Source of the DNA: JAAYCI01 sp964370295
GTDB lineage: Bacteria; Bacillota; Clostridia; Oscillospirales; Ruminococcaceae
Length of the DNA: 27,770 bases
Direction of reading: 5' to 3'
Assembly: GCA_964370295.1 (NCBI GenBank)
Contig: CAYJIR010000029.1
Span: 1-27,770, forward strand
How positions within the stretch are numbered: the first letter of the stretch is position 1; each line of letters opens with the position of its first letter. Below, piece after piece: positions 13,531 to 22,528 of this stretch. The notes below the pieces were generated by a model. That model made no database searches and was not told the origin of the DNA. It worked only from the letters and a program-made list of their open reading frames with translations. The translations under genes were made by a program, and so were the position numbers.

Positions 13531-13587
13531 AAAAACGCTGCTTTCTGGCTACACCCCATGGTGATTGCCAAAAAACAGCGTTTTTTT
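13531..13587. terminator. Bidirectional terminator between repressor and diguanylate cyclase
   Basis: AAAAACGCTG and CAGCGTTTTTTT enclose an inner stem (TGGC..TGCCA and CACC..GGTG), giving a long branched hairpin with T-tracts on both strands. It serves the convergent repressor and diguanylate cyclase genes. Confidence 0.75.
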
Positions 13588-13665
13588 GTTTTATTTATCT
13601 TATTAAAATAACTGATGTAATTTTAACATATGTTGTTTTAACTTCAGCGTTTTTCATATATTTTT

Positions 13666-15240
13666 CTATTCATGAATATGATATCCATTTTTATTGCCCT
13701 TTTTGCACACATACATGGCCGCATCTGCCTCGTTGTATAGGGTTTCGAAATTTTTGCTAACGCCCTCTGCCACGGCAATGCCAATGCTGCAAGAAATAGC
13801 CACATCCTGCCCTTGGCTACTATAGGTTTTATTCACATGCTTGCACAAAGCGGTGGCCTTTTTTGCAATGTCTTCACGGCTTGGATTGTTTTTTACAAAC
13901 ACCATAAATTCGTCACCGCCCACACGGCCCACCAAATCGTCACTGCGGAAATTGTTTTCTATTTTTTTGCACACTTCTTTTAAAACCTCGTCACCATAGG
14001 CATGGCCAAAGGTGTCATTAATGGCCTTAAAATTGTCTAAATCTATCATAAACAACACCCCACCGCCGTAGGCCAAGTTTTCTTTCACGTGACGTTCAAA
14101 AGCCTTTTTGTTGTAAACGCCCACCAGGGTGTCGTTCTCGGCTTGTGCCCGCAGGGCATTTTCTTTGGCCATGGTTTCGTGTATATCGTCTGATATGGTG
14201 ATAACAGCCATTATATCATGTGTTTTCCTGTCTTCCCGCAGGGAAATCAAGGTGCGCACCCAGCGCATTTCCCCATTTAGCATAATCCGCCCATTAAAGG
14301 TGATTTCTGTTTCGCCACTTTGAAAAGAGGCAATCATCATCGCCAAAGAATCTTCCCTGCGCACAAACTCGAAATCGTCTATCAAGACCAGTTCTTTTAG
14401 CAATCCCTCAATATATTGTGTATAGCTCACTTCGTTCTTCAACTCTTGCTCGCCATAATAAAGCAGGCTTATCACCTTGTCTTTGGTGCAATTCACCTCC
14501 ATCACCACCATCGAGCGTTTGGCAACCACCTGTTTATAAAAACTGTCTTTTTCAAAGCTTTCTTTGCGCTCTCGCATGCGCTTATACACCGCCAGCATCA
14601 CCACATTTACATAGGTGACCGAAAGCCATGTAAATGCCACTATCAGCTGATGTACGGGCAAATATTGGTAGTGAATATCATGGATATATACATTGCCGTT
14701 CGCGATCATGTATACATTGGCAATCACGGCCGTGATGGTGTACAAAAACAAATTTAAGGTGTTGCCGGAAATGCCGGCCAAGTATTTTTGTGGCACAAAA
14801 AACACAATCAACAAGCTAACCAAGGTGCCCAAAGCTGCCGTAAACATTAAGCCCAGCCAAAAAGTAACCGGATCTTTCGAAAGCTCGTATATACTTTCGT
14901 TTTTCACCATCGCCATAATGCTGGTTACAATGGCACGCATGGCCATGATGTGCACATTTAAAGACAACACACAGGCCAGGCGTGCCATTGTGGCTTGCCC
15001 CTTATAAAACAACATTACCATGACTAAAAACACCACTAGCATAATACCGTAGCCAAGGGCAGACATGCTGCCAAAGACCACCAGCAAAGCTGTGCCCGTG
15101 GTGCCGCTTAAAAAGCTAAAAAACGCCATTTTCCTCTTTTTGCTTTTGATATCAAACACTTTTTGTATCAAGGCAAGGTAGGCAACATTATGTATAAAAA
15201 ACACAATATTGAATGCTACTATTAACACCTGTACCGTCAT
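13666..15240 (-). CDS. Membrane-bound diguanylate cyclase (GGDEF)
   Basis: This 524-residue protein makes cyclic di-GMP from two GTP and so controls motility versus biofilm formation. ATG 15240 (MTVQVLIVAFN) has an AAAGGAG site. The first ~220 residues hold about seven hydrophobic helices resembling a 7TM/MASE-like sensor. Residues about 250-360 are a PAS-like segment (FNGRIMLNGEMRWVRTLISL). The GGDEF domain follows: LVGVYNKKAFERHVKE, LFMIDLDNFKAINDTFGHAYGDE and the active site GRVGGDEFMVF at about 441-445. The inhibitory I-site RSDD sits exactly 5 residues before GGDEF, so product feedback is expected. The signature is intact, hence likely active. Neighbouring host genes are unrelated. Confidence 0.9.
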   Translation of the reverse strand: MTVQVLIVAFNIVFFIHNVAYLALIQKVFDIKSKKRKMAFFSFLSGTTGTALLVVFGSMSALGYGIMLVVFLVMVMLFYKGQATMARLACVLSLNVHIMAMRAIVTSIMAMVKNESIYELSKDPVTFWLGLMFTAALGTLVSLLIVFFVPQKYLAGISGNTLNLFLYTITAVIANVYMIANGNVYIHDIHYQYLPVHQLIVAFTWLSVTYVNVVMLAVYKRMRERKESFEKDSFYKQVVAKRSMVVMEVNCTKDKVISLLYYGEQELKNEVSYTQYIEGLLKELVLIDDFEFVRREDSLAMMIASFQSGETEITFNGRIMLNGEMRWVRTLISLREDRKTHDIMAVITISDDIHETMAKENALRAQAENDTLVGVYNKKAFERHVKENLAYGGGVLFMIDLDNFKAINDTFGHAYGDEVLKEVCKKIENNFRSDDLVGRVGGDEFMVFVKNNPSREDIAKKATALCKHVNKTYSSQGQDVAISCSIGIAVAEGVSKNFETLYNEADAAMYVCKKGNKNGYHIHE

Positions 15241-15330
15241 TGCTCTCCTTTTGCTCTCCATGGCACGGCAGTATGTACCGCATCCAAAAATATAAATTTT
15301 AATACCCATTTTCAAGCATAGACAAATGTT

Positions 15331-15339
15331 ATTATACCA
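15331..15339 (-). promoter_or_regulatory. Extended -10 promoter of the diguanylate cyclase gene
   Basis: On the minus strand TGGTATAAT (TGn plus a perfect TATAAT) lies about 90 bases before the gene. No good -35 box is seen, as is common with extended -10 promoters. Confidence 0.5.
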
Positions 15340-15537
15340 AATTTTCAGATATTATAAAAGACTTTCTCCATTTTTTCACAAATTCTTATTCTTGCACACC
15401 GGTTTTATCCTAGATAGTGTCTACGATGGGTGTTCAATCGTCTCATTTAAAAAAAATGCCGCAAAATTGTCCGGTTCCAACTTGTGTAAACACTATCAAG
15501 CCAAAATAAATTATTTCTATTCTAAGCCGGCAAGTTC

Positions 15538-15546
15538 TGCTATACT
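15538..15546 (+). promoter_or_regulatory. Extended -10 promoter of the MATE gene and its leader
   Basis: TGCTATACT lies 123 bases before the MATE start and has no good -35. The leader that follows contains an imperfect inverted repeat at about 15561-15585 (CACGCACAGC with GCTGCGTG), followed by a T5 run at 15598-15602. This could be an attenuator, but the case is weak. The stretch 15341-15537 holds no gene that I can support. Confidence 0.4.
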
Positions 15547-15668
15547 ATATAAGGGTCATCCACACGCACAGCTATGTCGCTGCGTGGCTGATGCCGCTTT
15601 TTGTGTGTCGTCTGCATACAAGAAAACGCCAAACACCGGCAAACAAAACCGATTTGCAAGGAGTTCTT

Positions 15669-17048
15669 ATGCAAGATACTGTTTCCAACCGCCTGGGCAC
15701 AGAACGCGTGGGCACGCTTATTTTTCGGCTTGCCTTGCCTGCCATTATGGCGCAAATTATCAACCTTTTATACACCTTGGTAGACCGCATTTATATAGGC
15801 CGCATCGAAGGTGTGGGCGCGCTTGCGCTCACCGGTGTGGGTGTCACTTTACCGCTTATCATGTTCATCACAGCCTGTTCTTCCCTGGTAGGCATGGGCG
15901 GTGCACCGCGCGTTTCTATTTTTATGGGCAGTGGAGACTATACACGCGCGCACAAAACACTGGGCAGTTGCTTTACTTTTTTATGTCTGCTTTCCCTGTT
16001 GCTCACACTGTTCTTTTTGCTGTTTGCCCGCCCCTTGCTGCTTTCCTTTGGCGCCAGCGCCAACACCGTAGTCTACGCACTGGAATATTTTAATGTCTAT
16101 ACGCTTGGCACGGTGTTCGTGTTGTTTACACTGGGGCTAAACCCCTTTATCACGGCGCAAGGTTTTGCCAAAACCAGCATGTTTACCGTGATGATTGGTG
16201 CCGTTTGCAACATAATTCTAGACCCCATTTTCATCTTTGGCTTTGGCATGGGTGTACGGGGGGCGGCCTTGGCCACCATCCTTTCGCAGGCGCTTTCCTG
16301 CCTTTGGGTGCTACTGTTTTTAACGGGAAAAAAGCCGGCCGTGCGCTTGCAAGCAAAACACATGAAAATAGAAAAATCGTTGCTGCTGTCTTCCTTGGCC
16401 TTGGGCCTTTCGCCTTTTATCATGCAATCCACCGAAAGTTTATTGGCCATCGCCTTCAATTCTTCGTTGCTGCGCTATGGAGGCGATTTGGCCGTGGGGA
16501 GCATGACGATACTTACCAGTGTGATGCAACTCACCATGATGCCCTTGCAAGGGCTAACCCAAGGCGCCCAACCTGTCATCAGCTACAATTATGGTGCAGG
16601 CAATGCCCCGCGCGTAAAGCATGCTTTTTTTCTTCTTTTGCGTGCCAGCTTAATCTACACCGGCGGGTTCTGGCTCATTGTAATGGCAAACCCGGAATTT
16701 TTTGTGCGCCTGTTTAGCGAAGACACCGCCCTCATTGCCTTTGCTGCCTCGGCACTGCGCATCTATATGTTTGCCTCCTTTGCCTTCGGTGCGCAAATTG
16801 CCTGCCAATATACTTTTATTGCCTTGGGCAACGCCAAATCCAGCCTTTTTTTAGCATTGCTTCGAAAAATAATCTTGCTAATACCATTGATATATATATT
16901 ACCCGCTATTTTCACAGAAGATAAAACAACATCTGTTTTTATGGCAGAACCCATTGCCGATTTCATCGCAGTGGTTGCCACGGTCACCTTGTTTCGTTTA
17001 CAATTTCGCAAAGCCTTGCAAGGCATGCCGCAGCGAGACAAACCATAG
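15669..17048 (+). CDS. MATE-family multidrug / sodium exporter
   Basis: This 459-residue membrane protein exports drugs or metabolites in exchange for Na+ or H+. ATG 15669 (MQDTVSNRLGTERVGTLIF) has an AAGGAG site at good spacing. There are about twelve hydrophobic segments in two halves. MATE hallmarks include LIFRLALPAIMAQIINLLYT with VDRIYIG, then VGMGGAPRVSIFMGSGDY, ILDPIFIFGFGMGVRGAALA in the first half, and GLTQGAQPVISYNYGAGN in the second. The last pattern is characteristic of the MepA-like branch of Firmicutes. The gene is monocistronic with a terminator 180 bases downstream. The substrate is not known from sequence. Confidence 0.9.
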   Translation: MQDTVSNRLGTERVGTLIFRLALPAIMAQIINLLYTLVDRIYIGRIEGVGALALTGVGVTLPLIMFITACSSLVGMGGAPRVSIFMGSGDYTRAHKTLGSCFTFLCLLSLLLTLFFLLFARPLLLSFGASANTVVYALEYFNVYTLGTVFVLFTLGLNPFITAQGFAKTSMFTVMIGAVCNIILDPIFIFGFGMGVRGAALATILSQALSCLWVLLFLTGKKPAVRLQAKHMKIEKSLLLSSLALGLSPFIMQSTESLLAIAFNSSLLRYGGDLAVGSMTILTSVMQLTMMPLQGLTQGAQPVISYNYGAGNAPRVKHAFFLLLRASLIYTGGFWLIVMANPEFFVRLFSEDTALIAFAASALRIYMFASFAFGAQIACQYTFIALGNAKSSLFLALLRKIILLIPLIYILPAIFTEDKTTSVFMAEPIADFIAVVATVTLFRLQFRKALQGMPQRDKP

Positions 17049-17225
17049 CCGCCGATACACGGCCCCTTCGAATAGAATATCGCCTGTTTACAAAACTTAG
17101 ATTTAGGAAACCCCACCACATGCCCTCCACTGTGCTTTCCTCCCCTCCTTAAAAAAGCGAAAACAAAGGCGATTGTTTTGCCTTTGCATCTGTTATTTTT
17201 GGCTCGTTTGGCCGATCGTATACAA

Positions 17226-17267
17226 AGAAACCGCCAAGGCACCCTAAGATGTGCCTTGGCGGTTTTC
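17226..17267. terminator. Bidirectional terminator between MATE and purA
   Basis: ACCGCCAAGGCAC and GTGCCTTGGCGGT form a 13-bp perfect stem with an 8-base loop, AAA on the left and TTTTC on the right. It lies between convergent genes. No gene is seen between 17049 and 17225. Confidence 0.85.
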
Positions 17268-17304
17268 TTTGATGGCTTGCCACCAAACGTTTTTCTATAC
17301 TATG

Positions 17305-18576
17305 CTACATTTCAATATAGGCGTCACGGCTTGGCCCCACAGACACCATGCTGATGGGTGTTTCCAGCACCTGCTCTATATAATCAACATACACACGTGC
17401 CTCTTTTGGTAAGTCCTCTTTTTTGCGCACGCCTGTGATATCCTTATTCCAGCCCTTCATGGTTTTGATGACAGGTTTCGCCTTGTCCAACCCTGCGCCG
17501 TAGGGGAAATCCTCGGTGGGGTTGCCATCTATGGTGTATGTGGTGCACACGGGGATGTCCCTCATATAGCTCAGCACATCCAACATGGTAAGCACCACCT
17601 CCGTGGCCCCTTGTATGCGGCATCCATAACGGCTTGCCACCACGTCGAAGGCACCCACACGGCGCGGACGGCCTGTGGCGGCGCCAAACTCGTTGCCTTC
17701 ACTGCGCAGGCGCTCGGCCTCTTCGCCGTGCATTTCCACCACAAAAGGTCCCTCGCCCACACAGGTGGAATACGCCTTGGTAACACCGATGCTTTTGTCC
17801 AAACTGCGGCCGGGCAGGCCTGCCCCTATGGGCGCATAGCCCGCTATGGTATTGGAAGAAGAGGTGAAGGGAATGATGCCAAAATCCACATCACGCAAGG
17901 CGCCCAGTTGCGCTTCAAACAATATATTTTTGTCTTTATTTAGCATCTCTTCTAAAAATAGGCCCGTGTCACAAATATAGGGCACCAGCTCGGCCGCATA
18001 GCATTGCAACCAGCCAAACACCTCTTCAAATTCGCAAGGTGTGCCGCCATACACTTTTTCTATCATTTGGTTTTTAAGCTGCACGGTGTCTTTTAGGCGG
18101 TCTTTTATCGCGTTTAGATGCAACAAATCGCCCACACGCAAAGTTTTTTTAAGGAATTTATCGCTATAGCATGGGGCAATGCCCCGGCGGGTAGACCCAT
18201 AGGCATTTGCGCCAAGGCGTTCTTCTTCTAAAATGTCCAAGGCCGGATGATAGGGCAGGCACACGGTGGCCCGCTCGCTAATTTTTAAGTTGTCCGGTGT
18301 CAGCACCACGCCACGGCTACGCAATTTTGCCATCTCTTTAGACAGATGGTCTAAATCCACCACCATGCCCGTGCCCATCACGTTCACCACTTCCTCGCGC
18401 AAAATGCCACTAGGCAAAAGGTTCAGCACAAATTTTCCACGCTCATTAATCACGGTGTGCCCCGCGTTGTTGCCACCTTGATACCGCACAACCACGTCAT
18501 AATTTGCGCTTAATAAGTCTACCATGCGTCCCTTGCCTTCGTCGCCCCAGTTGATTCCACTTATGGCTGTTAACAT
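17305..18576 (-). CDS. purA: Adenylosuccinate synthase
   Basis: This 423-residue enzyme joins aspartate to IMP using GTP, the first step from IMP to AMP. ATG 18576 (MLTAISGINWGDEGKGRMVD) follows GGAGGAG; an upstream in-frame start extends into the leader and lacks a ribosome site. Key parts are the P-loop region NWGDEGKGR with catalytic Asp, GGNNAGHTV with catalytic His, GSTRRGIAPCYSDK, FEAQLGALRDVD, and GRPRRVGAFDVVASRYG. The Asn in place of the usual Gln and the EAQLG form match the clostridial/Bacillus-type subfamily, so these are not defects. The gene stands alone with its own promoter. Confidence 0.95.
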   Translation of the reverse strand: MLTAISGINWGDEGKGRMVDLLSANYDVVVRYQGGNNAGHTVINERGKFVLNLLPSGILREEVVNVMGTGMVVDLDHLSKEMAKLRSRGVVLTPDNLKISERATVCLPYHPALDILEEERLGANAYGSTRRGIAPCYSDKFLKKTLRVGDLLHLNAIKDRLKDTVQLKNQMIEKVYGGTPCEFEEVFGWLQCYAAELVPYICDTGLFLEEMLNKDKNILFEAQLGALRDVDFGIIPFTSSSNTIAGYAPIGAGLPGRSLDKSIGVTKAYSTCVGEGPFVVEMHGEEAERLRSEGNEFGAATGRPRRVGAFDVVASRYGCRIQGATEVVLTMLDVLSYMRDIPVCTTYTIDGNPTEDFPYGAGLDKAKPVIKTMKGWNKDITGVRKKEDLPKEARVYVDYIEQVLETPISMVSVGPSRDAYIEM

Positions 18577-18650
18577 ATCGGCTCCTCCGCCCTTTGCAAA
18601 TCCTGTGTATAGTGTGTAGCGTCTCGCATTACAACGCTTTACCATGCAAC

Positions 18651-18679
18651 ATTATAGCACATCCAACCCTTGATAACAA
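18651..18679 (-). promoter_or_regulatory. Promoter of purA
   Basis: On the minus strand TTGTTA (18679-18674) and a perfect TATAAT (18656-18651) are spaced by 17 bases, with TGC before the -10 (extended form). The leader of about 70 bases has a weak AGCGT..ACGCT inverted repeat; I see no purine riboswitch. Confidence 0.8.
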
Positions 18680-19008
18680 GGCGTGACAAATCTTCTTTTG
18701 CATTCTACTTTTCCACCAGTTTTTAATGTTTTTTCTCACTTTTTTTGTATACACAAGCAGTCTGTAAAATATCGATATTTCATTCTTTTTTACCAAACAA
18801 ACCATGCTTGTTCAAAGTGGAAATTGGTATCAACCCCCATTGTCCTTAAAAAGAACAACCTCTACCCTTTTACATTTTCGCTTGCCTTCCTTTTTTTGCC
18901 CGGCAAACCCCTGCACAAAACACCTTGCCACACCCATACAAAAACAGAATCCCCAACCATAAAAAACAGCTTCCGCCCCCTCGATATCCCCGTCCTACAT
19001 TCCATAAC
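18680..19008. other. Gene-free spacer between malQ terminator and purA promoter
   Basis: The spacer is about 330 bases, pyrimidine-rich on the plus strand. A perfect 14-bp palindrome AAATATCGATATTT lies at 18767-18780. A plus-strand reading frame (18683-19117) crosses it but has no ribosome site and a biased low-complexity composition, so I do not call it a gene. I see no RNA gene. Confidence 0.5.
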
Positions 19009-19035
19009 AAAAAAAGACGGTAACCCGCCTTTTTT
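19009..19035 (-). terminator. Rho-independent terminator of the maltodextrin operon
   Basis: On the minus strand GGCGG-GTTA-CCGTC, with A-tracts pairing with a T7 run, forms a tight hairpin followed by Ts. It is about 80 bases beyond the malQ stop. Confidence 0.7.
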
Positions 19036-19113
19036 GTTTTTTCTTATAAACGCAACCGTAACCGGCTCTGCCAATGCCCTATGCAGGCTACTGTGCCTCT
19101 CTCCTTTTTGGCA

Positions 19114-20598
19114 CTAGCCTCTTGGGGCGCGGCCATACAAGGCCGCCAGCGTGGCCATCTCCTTGGCGAGGGCGGTGCTCATATCCTCCGCTCGCATGCG
19201 CCATTGCCAGTTGCCTCCCAAGGTGGACGGCGTGTTAAAACGTGCTATTTTTCCAAGAGCCAGCCAATCGGGCAGGGGCACTATGCATAAATCAGACACA
19301 CTGCCCAATGCCAACCGCACAAAACTGCGTGTAAAATCTTGTTCTTTTTCCAAATTAAGATAGCGCTTGCAAAAGGCCACGTCTGCCCTGGCGGCCGTGC
19401 GCTGCCAATCTTTTGTGGTGGTGTTGTCGTGTGTGCCCGTATACACCACGCAATTTTGCGTATAATTATGCGGTAGATAATTGCTTTCCTCGCGAGAATC
19501 GAAGGCAAACTGCAACACCTTCGTGCCCATAAAACCACTGTGACGCAGCAGGGCATGCACATCTTCTGTCAAAAACCCAAGGTCCTCTGCTATCACATCC
19601 AACTGTGGGATGCTTTGCTTCATCACGTCTATAAACTCGGCCCCGGGGCCCTCGCGCCAGCGACCCTCTCGGGCGGTTTCGGCCGTGGCATCTATGGCAT
19701 AATAGCCGGCAAAGCCTCTAAAATGGTCGATACGAACCACGTCAAACAGGGCACTGGCATGCTGCAAACGCGAAATCCACCAGGCATAGCCACTTTGCTT
19801 GTGGTGTTCCCATTCGTATAGGGGGTTGCCCCACAGCTGGCCGTCGACCGAGAAGGCATCCGGTGGACAACCGGCCACCTCGATGGGACGTGCCTCTTCG
19901 TCCACTTGGAACAAATGCGGCTGTGCCCAAAACTCGGCAGAATCGGCCGAAACATAAATCGGGATGTCACCAATCAGCAAAATACCCCGTTCGTTCGCAT
20001 ATTTTTTCAAAGCAAACCACTGACGATAAAACAAAAATTGCATCACTTGCCAAAAGAGAATTTCGTCTTGCAGGCGCTCTATGGCCTCGTGCAAGGCCGC
20101 ACCTTCGCGCAGGCGCTGTGGCTCGCCCCAAGTGCTTAGGGCGCGGTTTTCGTTTTCGCCTTTGATGGCCATAAAACAGGCATAGTCGAACAACCAGTGC
20201 TCGTTTTCGCGGCAAAAGGCCAAATATTCCTCGTTTTGCTCGTCAAAACGGGCCACAGCCCTCTCCAAAAGTGGCTTGCGGTTTTCGTAGAGTTTGCCAT
20301 AGTCCACACGGCCGGCATCCCTGCCAAAATCGAACTCTTGCAGTTCTTTTTTTCGCAGCAAGCCCTCTTTGCACAGCGTGGGCAAATCCACATAATAAAA
20401 GCTGGCCGCAAAGGCCGAAAAGCTTTGATAGGGGCTGTCGCCATAGCCCGTGGGGCCCAGCGGCAACAGCTGCCAATAGCTCTGCTTTGCCTTTTTCAAA
20501 AAATCCACAAAGGCATAGGCCTCTTTTCCAAGGCTACCTATGCCGTATGCAGAGGGTAAAGAAAACAACGGTAGTAAAACACCTGCGCCTCGTTTCAT
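19114..20598 (-). CDS. malQ: 4-alpha-glucanotransferase (amylomaltase, GH77)
   Basis: This 494-residue cytoplasmic enzyme transfers glucan chains between maltodextrins and releases glucose. ATG 20598 (MKRGAGVLLPLFSLPSAYGI) overlaps the permease stop as ATGA, so translation is coupled; the longer upstream frame is inside the permease gene. GH77 marks are GSLGKEAYAFVDFL, QLLPLGPTGYGDSPYQSFS, GDIPIYVSADSAEFW, nucleophile Asp291 in VRIDHFRGF, acid/base Glu338 in AEDLGFLT and Asp391 in GTHDNTTT. All are intact and the length is that of bacterial amylomaltases. Its place at the end of a maltodextrin ABC operon fits intracellular processing of imported dextrins. A maltodextrin phosphorylase gene is not in the window. 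Confidence 0.95.
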   Translation of the reverse strand: MKRGAGVLLPLFSLPSAYGIGSLGKEAYAFVDFLKKAKQSYWQLLPLGPTGYGDSPYQSFSAFAASFYYVDLPTLCKEGLLRKKELQEFDFGRDAGRVDYGKLYENRKPLLERAVARFDEQNEEYLAFCRENEHWLFDYACFMAIKGENENRALSTWGEPQRLREGAALHEAIERLQDEILFWQVMQFLFYRQWFALKKYANERGILLIGDIPIYVSADSAEFWAQPHLFQVDEEARPIEVAGCPPDAFSVDGQLWGNPLYEWEHHKQSGYAWWISRLQHASALFDVVRIDHFRGFAGYYAIDATAETAREGRWREGPGAEFIDVMKQSIPQLDVIAEDLGFLTEDVHALLRHSGFMGTKVLQFAFDSREESNYLPHNYTQNCVVYTGTHDNTTTKDWQRTAARADVAFCKRYLNLEKEQDFTRSFVRLALGSVSDLCIVPLPDWLALGKIARFNTPSTLGGNWQWRMRAEDMSTALAKEMATLAALYGRAPRG

Positions 20599-21437
20599 CC
20601 TTTCACCGCCCCGGCTACAACGCCTTCTATAATATATTTTTGGCACACAAGATACAAAATGATAATGGGTAGCACGGTTAACATGATGCTGGCCATCATG
20701 GGGCCCAGCTCCACGCGGCCGTAGCTGCCGCGGAAATATTGAATGAGCATGGGTATGGTGCGATAAGAGCGTATGTCTAACACCAAGGTGGGCAAAAGAT
20801 AATCGTTCCACACCCACATGGCCTCTAAAATGGCCACCGAAATGATGGTGGGCTTCATGATGGGAAGCACCACTTGGAAATAGGTTTGCACGGGGTTGCA
20901 GCCGTCTATGGTGGCGGCCTCTTCAATTTCCAGCGGTATACTTTTAACAAAACCACAAAACAAAAACACAGCCAACCCCGCGCCAAAACCAAGGTAGATA
21001 ACCGGGATGGTGTAGGGCGTGTTTAAACCCAGGCGATCGGCCACCTTCGACAAAGTGAACATCACCATTTGGAAAGGCACCACCATGCTAAACACAAACA
21101 GATAGTACATGCCCTTGCTAAAGGCAGATTTGATGCGCGTGATATACCAAGCACACATAGAGCAACATAGCAAGATAAGCACCACGCTGGTGACGCTGAT
21201 GAAAGTGCTGTAGAAAAAGCTTTGTGCAAAACCTTGCGTGGTAAGCGAGGCCATATAGTTGTCCAGCCCTGCAAAGGTTTGCGGCGTGGGCAGCTGGAAG
21301 GCCGTTTCTGTGGTGATGGAGCGCTCTTGTTTAAACGAATTTGCCAATATCATAAAAATGGGATACAAATATAAAACCGCCAAAACACTGAACACGATGG
21401 TAAGCACTAGCCCAGTGGCCGTTTTTTTCTTAACCAT
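20595..21437 (-). CDS. malG: Maltodextrin ABC transporter permease (MalG-type)
   Basis: This 280-residue membrane protein has six predicted helices and forms the import channel with the partner encoded just upstream. The start at 21437 is part of a TAATG overlap with that gene. The cytoplasmic EAA loop (EIEEAATIDGCNPVQTYFQV, then VLPIMKP) is the contact for the ATPase. The C-terminal end (LVCQKYIIEGVVAGAVKG) is typical of MalG-like proteins ('F..FQKYFVKGLTAGAVKG'). The next gene, malQ, is translationally coupled. Maltodextrin specificity is inferred from malQ and the family resemblance. Confidence 0.9.
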   Translation of the reverse strand: MVKKKTATGLVLTIVFSVLAVLYLYPIFMILANSFKQERSITTETAFQLPTPQTFAGLDNYMASLTTQGFAQSFFYSTFISVTSVVLILLCCSMCAWYITRIKSAFSKGMYYLFVFSMVVPFQMVMFTLSKVADRLGLNTPYTIPVIYLGFGAGLAVFLFCGFVKSIPLEIEEAATIDGCNPVQTYFQVVLPIMKPTIISVAILEAMWVWNDYLLPTLVLDIRSYRTIPMLIQYFRGSYGRVELGPMMASIMLTVLPIIILYLVCQKYIIEGVVAGAVKG

Positions 21438-22288
21438 TACTGTTGCACCTCCCTAGAGCGCGTAAAGCGCAATTGCACCAAGGCAATGGCCACCACCACC
21501 ACCAAGAACACCACGGCTTTTGCTTGGCCCAGGCCATTCCACTGTGGCCCACTGCGCGCATAAAAGGTGTTGTAGATGTTTAGCGCCAGCATCTCTGTGC
21601 TGTGTGCGGGCTCGCCCCCGGTGAGCGAAAGGTTTTGGTCGAACAATTTAAAGGAGTTGGTCAACGTTAGAAAGGTGCAAATGGTGATGGAAGGCATCAC
21701 CATGGGCAGGCGTATTTTAAACAGGGTCGTTAGCGCGTTTGCGCCGTCTATCTGCGCGGCCTCCAGCATATCGGGCGAAACATTTTGCAAGCCGGCTATG
21801 TAGATAATCATCATATAGCCCACCTGCTGCCACACCATCAACAAAATAAGGCCCCAATATCCGGCCGTGCTGTTCAGGCGCAAAAGAGGCTCGCCCCACA
21901 AAGTGAGTGCCCCGTTAATCAATATTTGCCAAATATAGCCAAGAATGATACCCCCGATGAGGTTTGGCATAAAGAATACGGTTCTAAACACGTTCGTGCC
22001 ACGAATGCCCGACGTAAGCGCCAAAGCCACGGCAAAGGCAAGCACGTTGATGGCCACGGTAGACACCACCGTAAACGACACCGTAAACCAAAAAGCATCG
22101 CCAAACCCCGTGTCACTAAACACGCGCAAATAGTTGTCAAAGCCCACCCACTGGGCGTTGTCTATGGTGGTAAAGCGGCAAAAAGACAGATACAAGCCCT
22201 GTGCAAACGGAACCACAAAACCAATGATAAACGCAATCAATGTGGGCAATACAAACAGCGGAAAATATTTTTTAAGCGCCTTTTCCAT
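21437..22288 (-). CDS. malF: Maltodextrin ABC transporter permease (MalF-type)
   Basis: This 283-residue protein has about six membrane helices. ATG 22288 (MEKALKKYFPLFVLPTLIAF) follows AAGG by 7 bases. It has the N-terminal pattern of CUT1-family permeases (PLFVLPTLIAFIIGFVVPFA) and an EAA loop (LEAAQIDGANALTTLFKIR, then LPMVMP). It lacks the large periplasmic insertion of the E. coli MalF, as usual in Gram-positive bacteria. It pairs with the MalG-type permease, whose start overlaps its stop (TAATG). A leaky terminator lies between it and the binding-protein gene upstream, so less permease than binding protein is expected. Confidence 0.9.
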   Translation of the reverse strand: MEKALKKYFPLFVLPTLIAFIIGFVVPFAQGLYLSFCRFTTIDNAQWVGFDNYLRVFSDTGFGDAFWFTVSFTVVSTVAINVLAFAVALALTSGIRGTNVFRTVFFMPNLIGGIILGYIWQILINGALTLWGEPLLRLNSTAGYWGLILLMVWQQVGYMMIIYIAGLQNVSPDMLEAAQIDGANALTTLFKIRLPMVMPSITICTFLTLTNSFKLFDQNLSLTGGEPAHSTEMLALNIYNTFYARSGPQWNGLGQAKAVVFLVVVVAIALVQLRFTRSREVQQ

Positions 22289-22413
22289 AAAAAGACCTTC
22301 CCCCTCATATTGTAAAATCACACCTGTTTTTTTTACAGCACTTAATCACAACACATCCGACCCGGGCCCAGCCACAGAACAAGGCAAATCCATCCCGGCC
22401 GGCCGCATCGTAA

Positions 22414-22511
22414 TAAAAAAAGGTGGGCGCACTTTCTTGGGGTTGTTGACAAAGCCGACTTCACAAAAAGCCTTTCTTTGGCAACAGCTCCTTTCCTGCA
22501 ACACGCCCACC
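22414..22511 (-). terminator. Leaky terminator/attenuator between binding protein and permease genes
   Basis: On the minus strand GGTGGGCG and CGCCCACC close a long loop containing a second stem (GTTGcCAAAG with CTTTGtCAAC), followed by T7. Such hairpins after the binding-protein gene lower downstream transcription or protect upstream mRNA. The rest of the spacer, 22289-22413, holds nothing further that I can support. Confidence 0.6.
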
Positions 22512-22528
22512 CACTTTTCGGTTTTACA

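Noticed and set aside
13490..13665. tRNA gene as the prophage attachment site
   Set aside because: No tRNA-like sequence or CCA end is visible near the right prophage border.
17305..18576. Apparent loss of the usual Gln motif (GQWGDEGKGK) in PurA
   Set aside because: The NWGDEGKG and EAQLG forms are normal in the Firmicutes/clostridial PurA subfamily, and the other catalytic residues are present.
18683..19117. Plus-strand frame of 144 codons between purA and malQ
   Set aside because: No ribosome site, low-complexity Phe/Leu/Pro/Thr composition from a pyrimidine-rich spacer, and it overlaps the malQ terminator.
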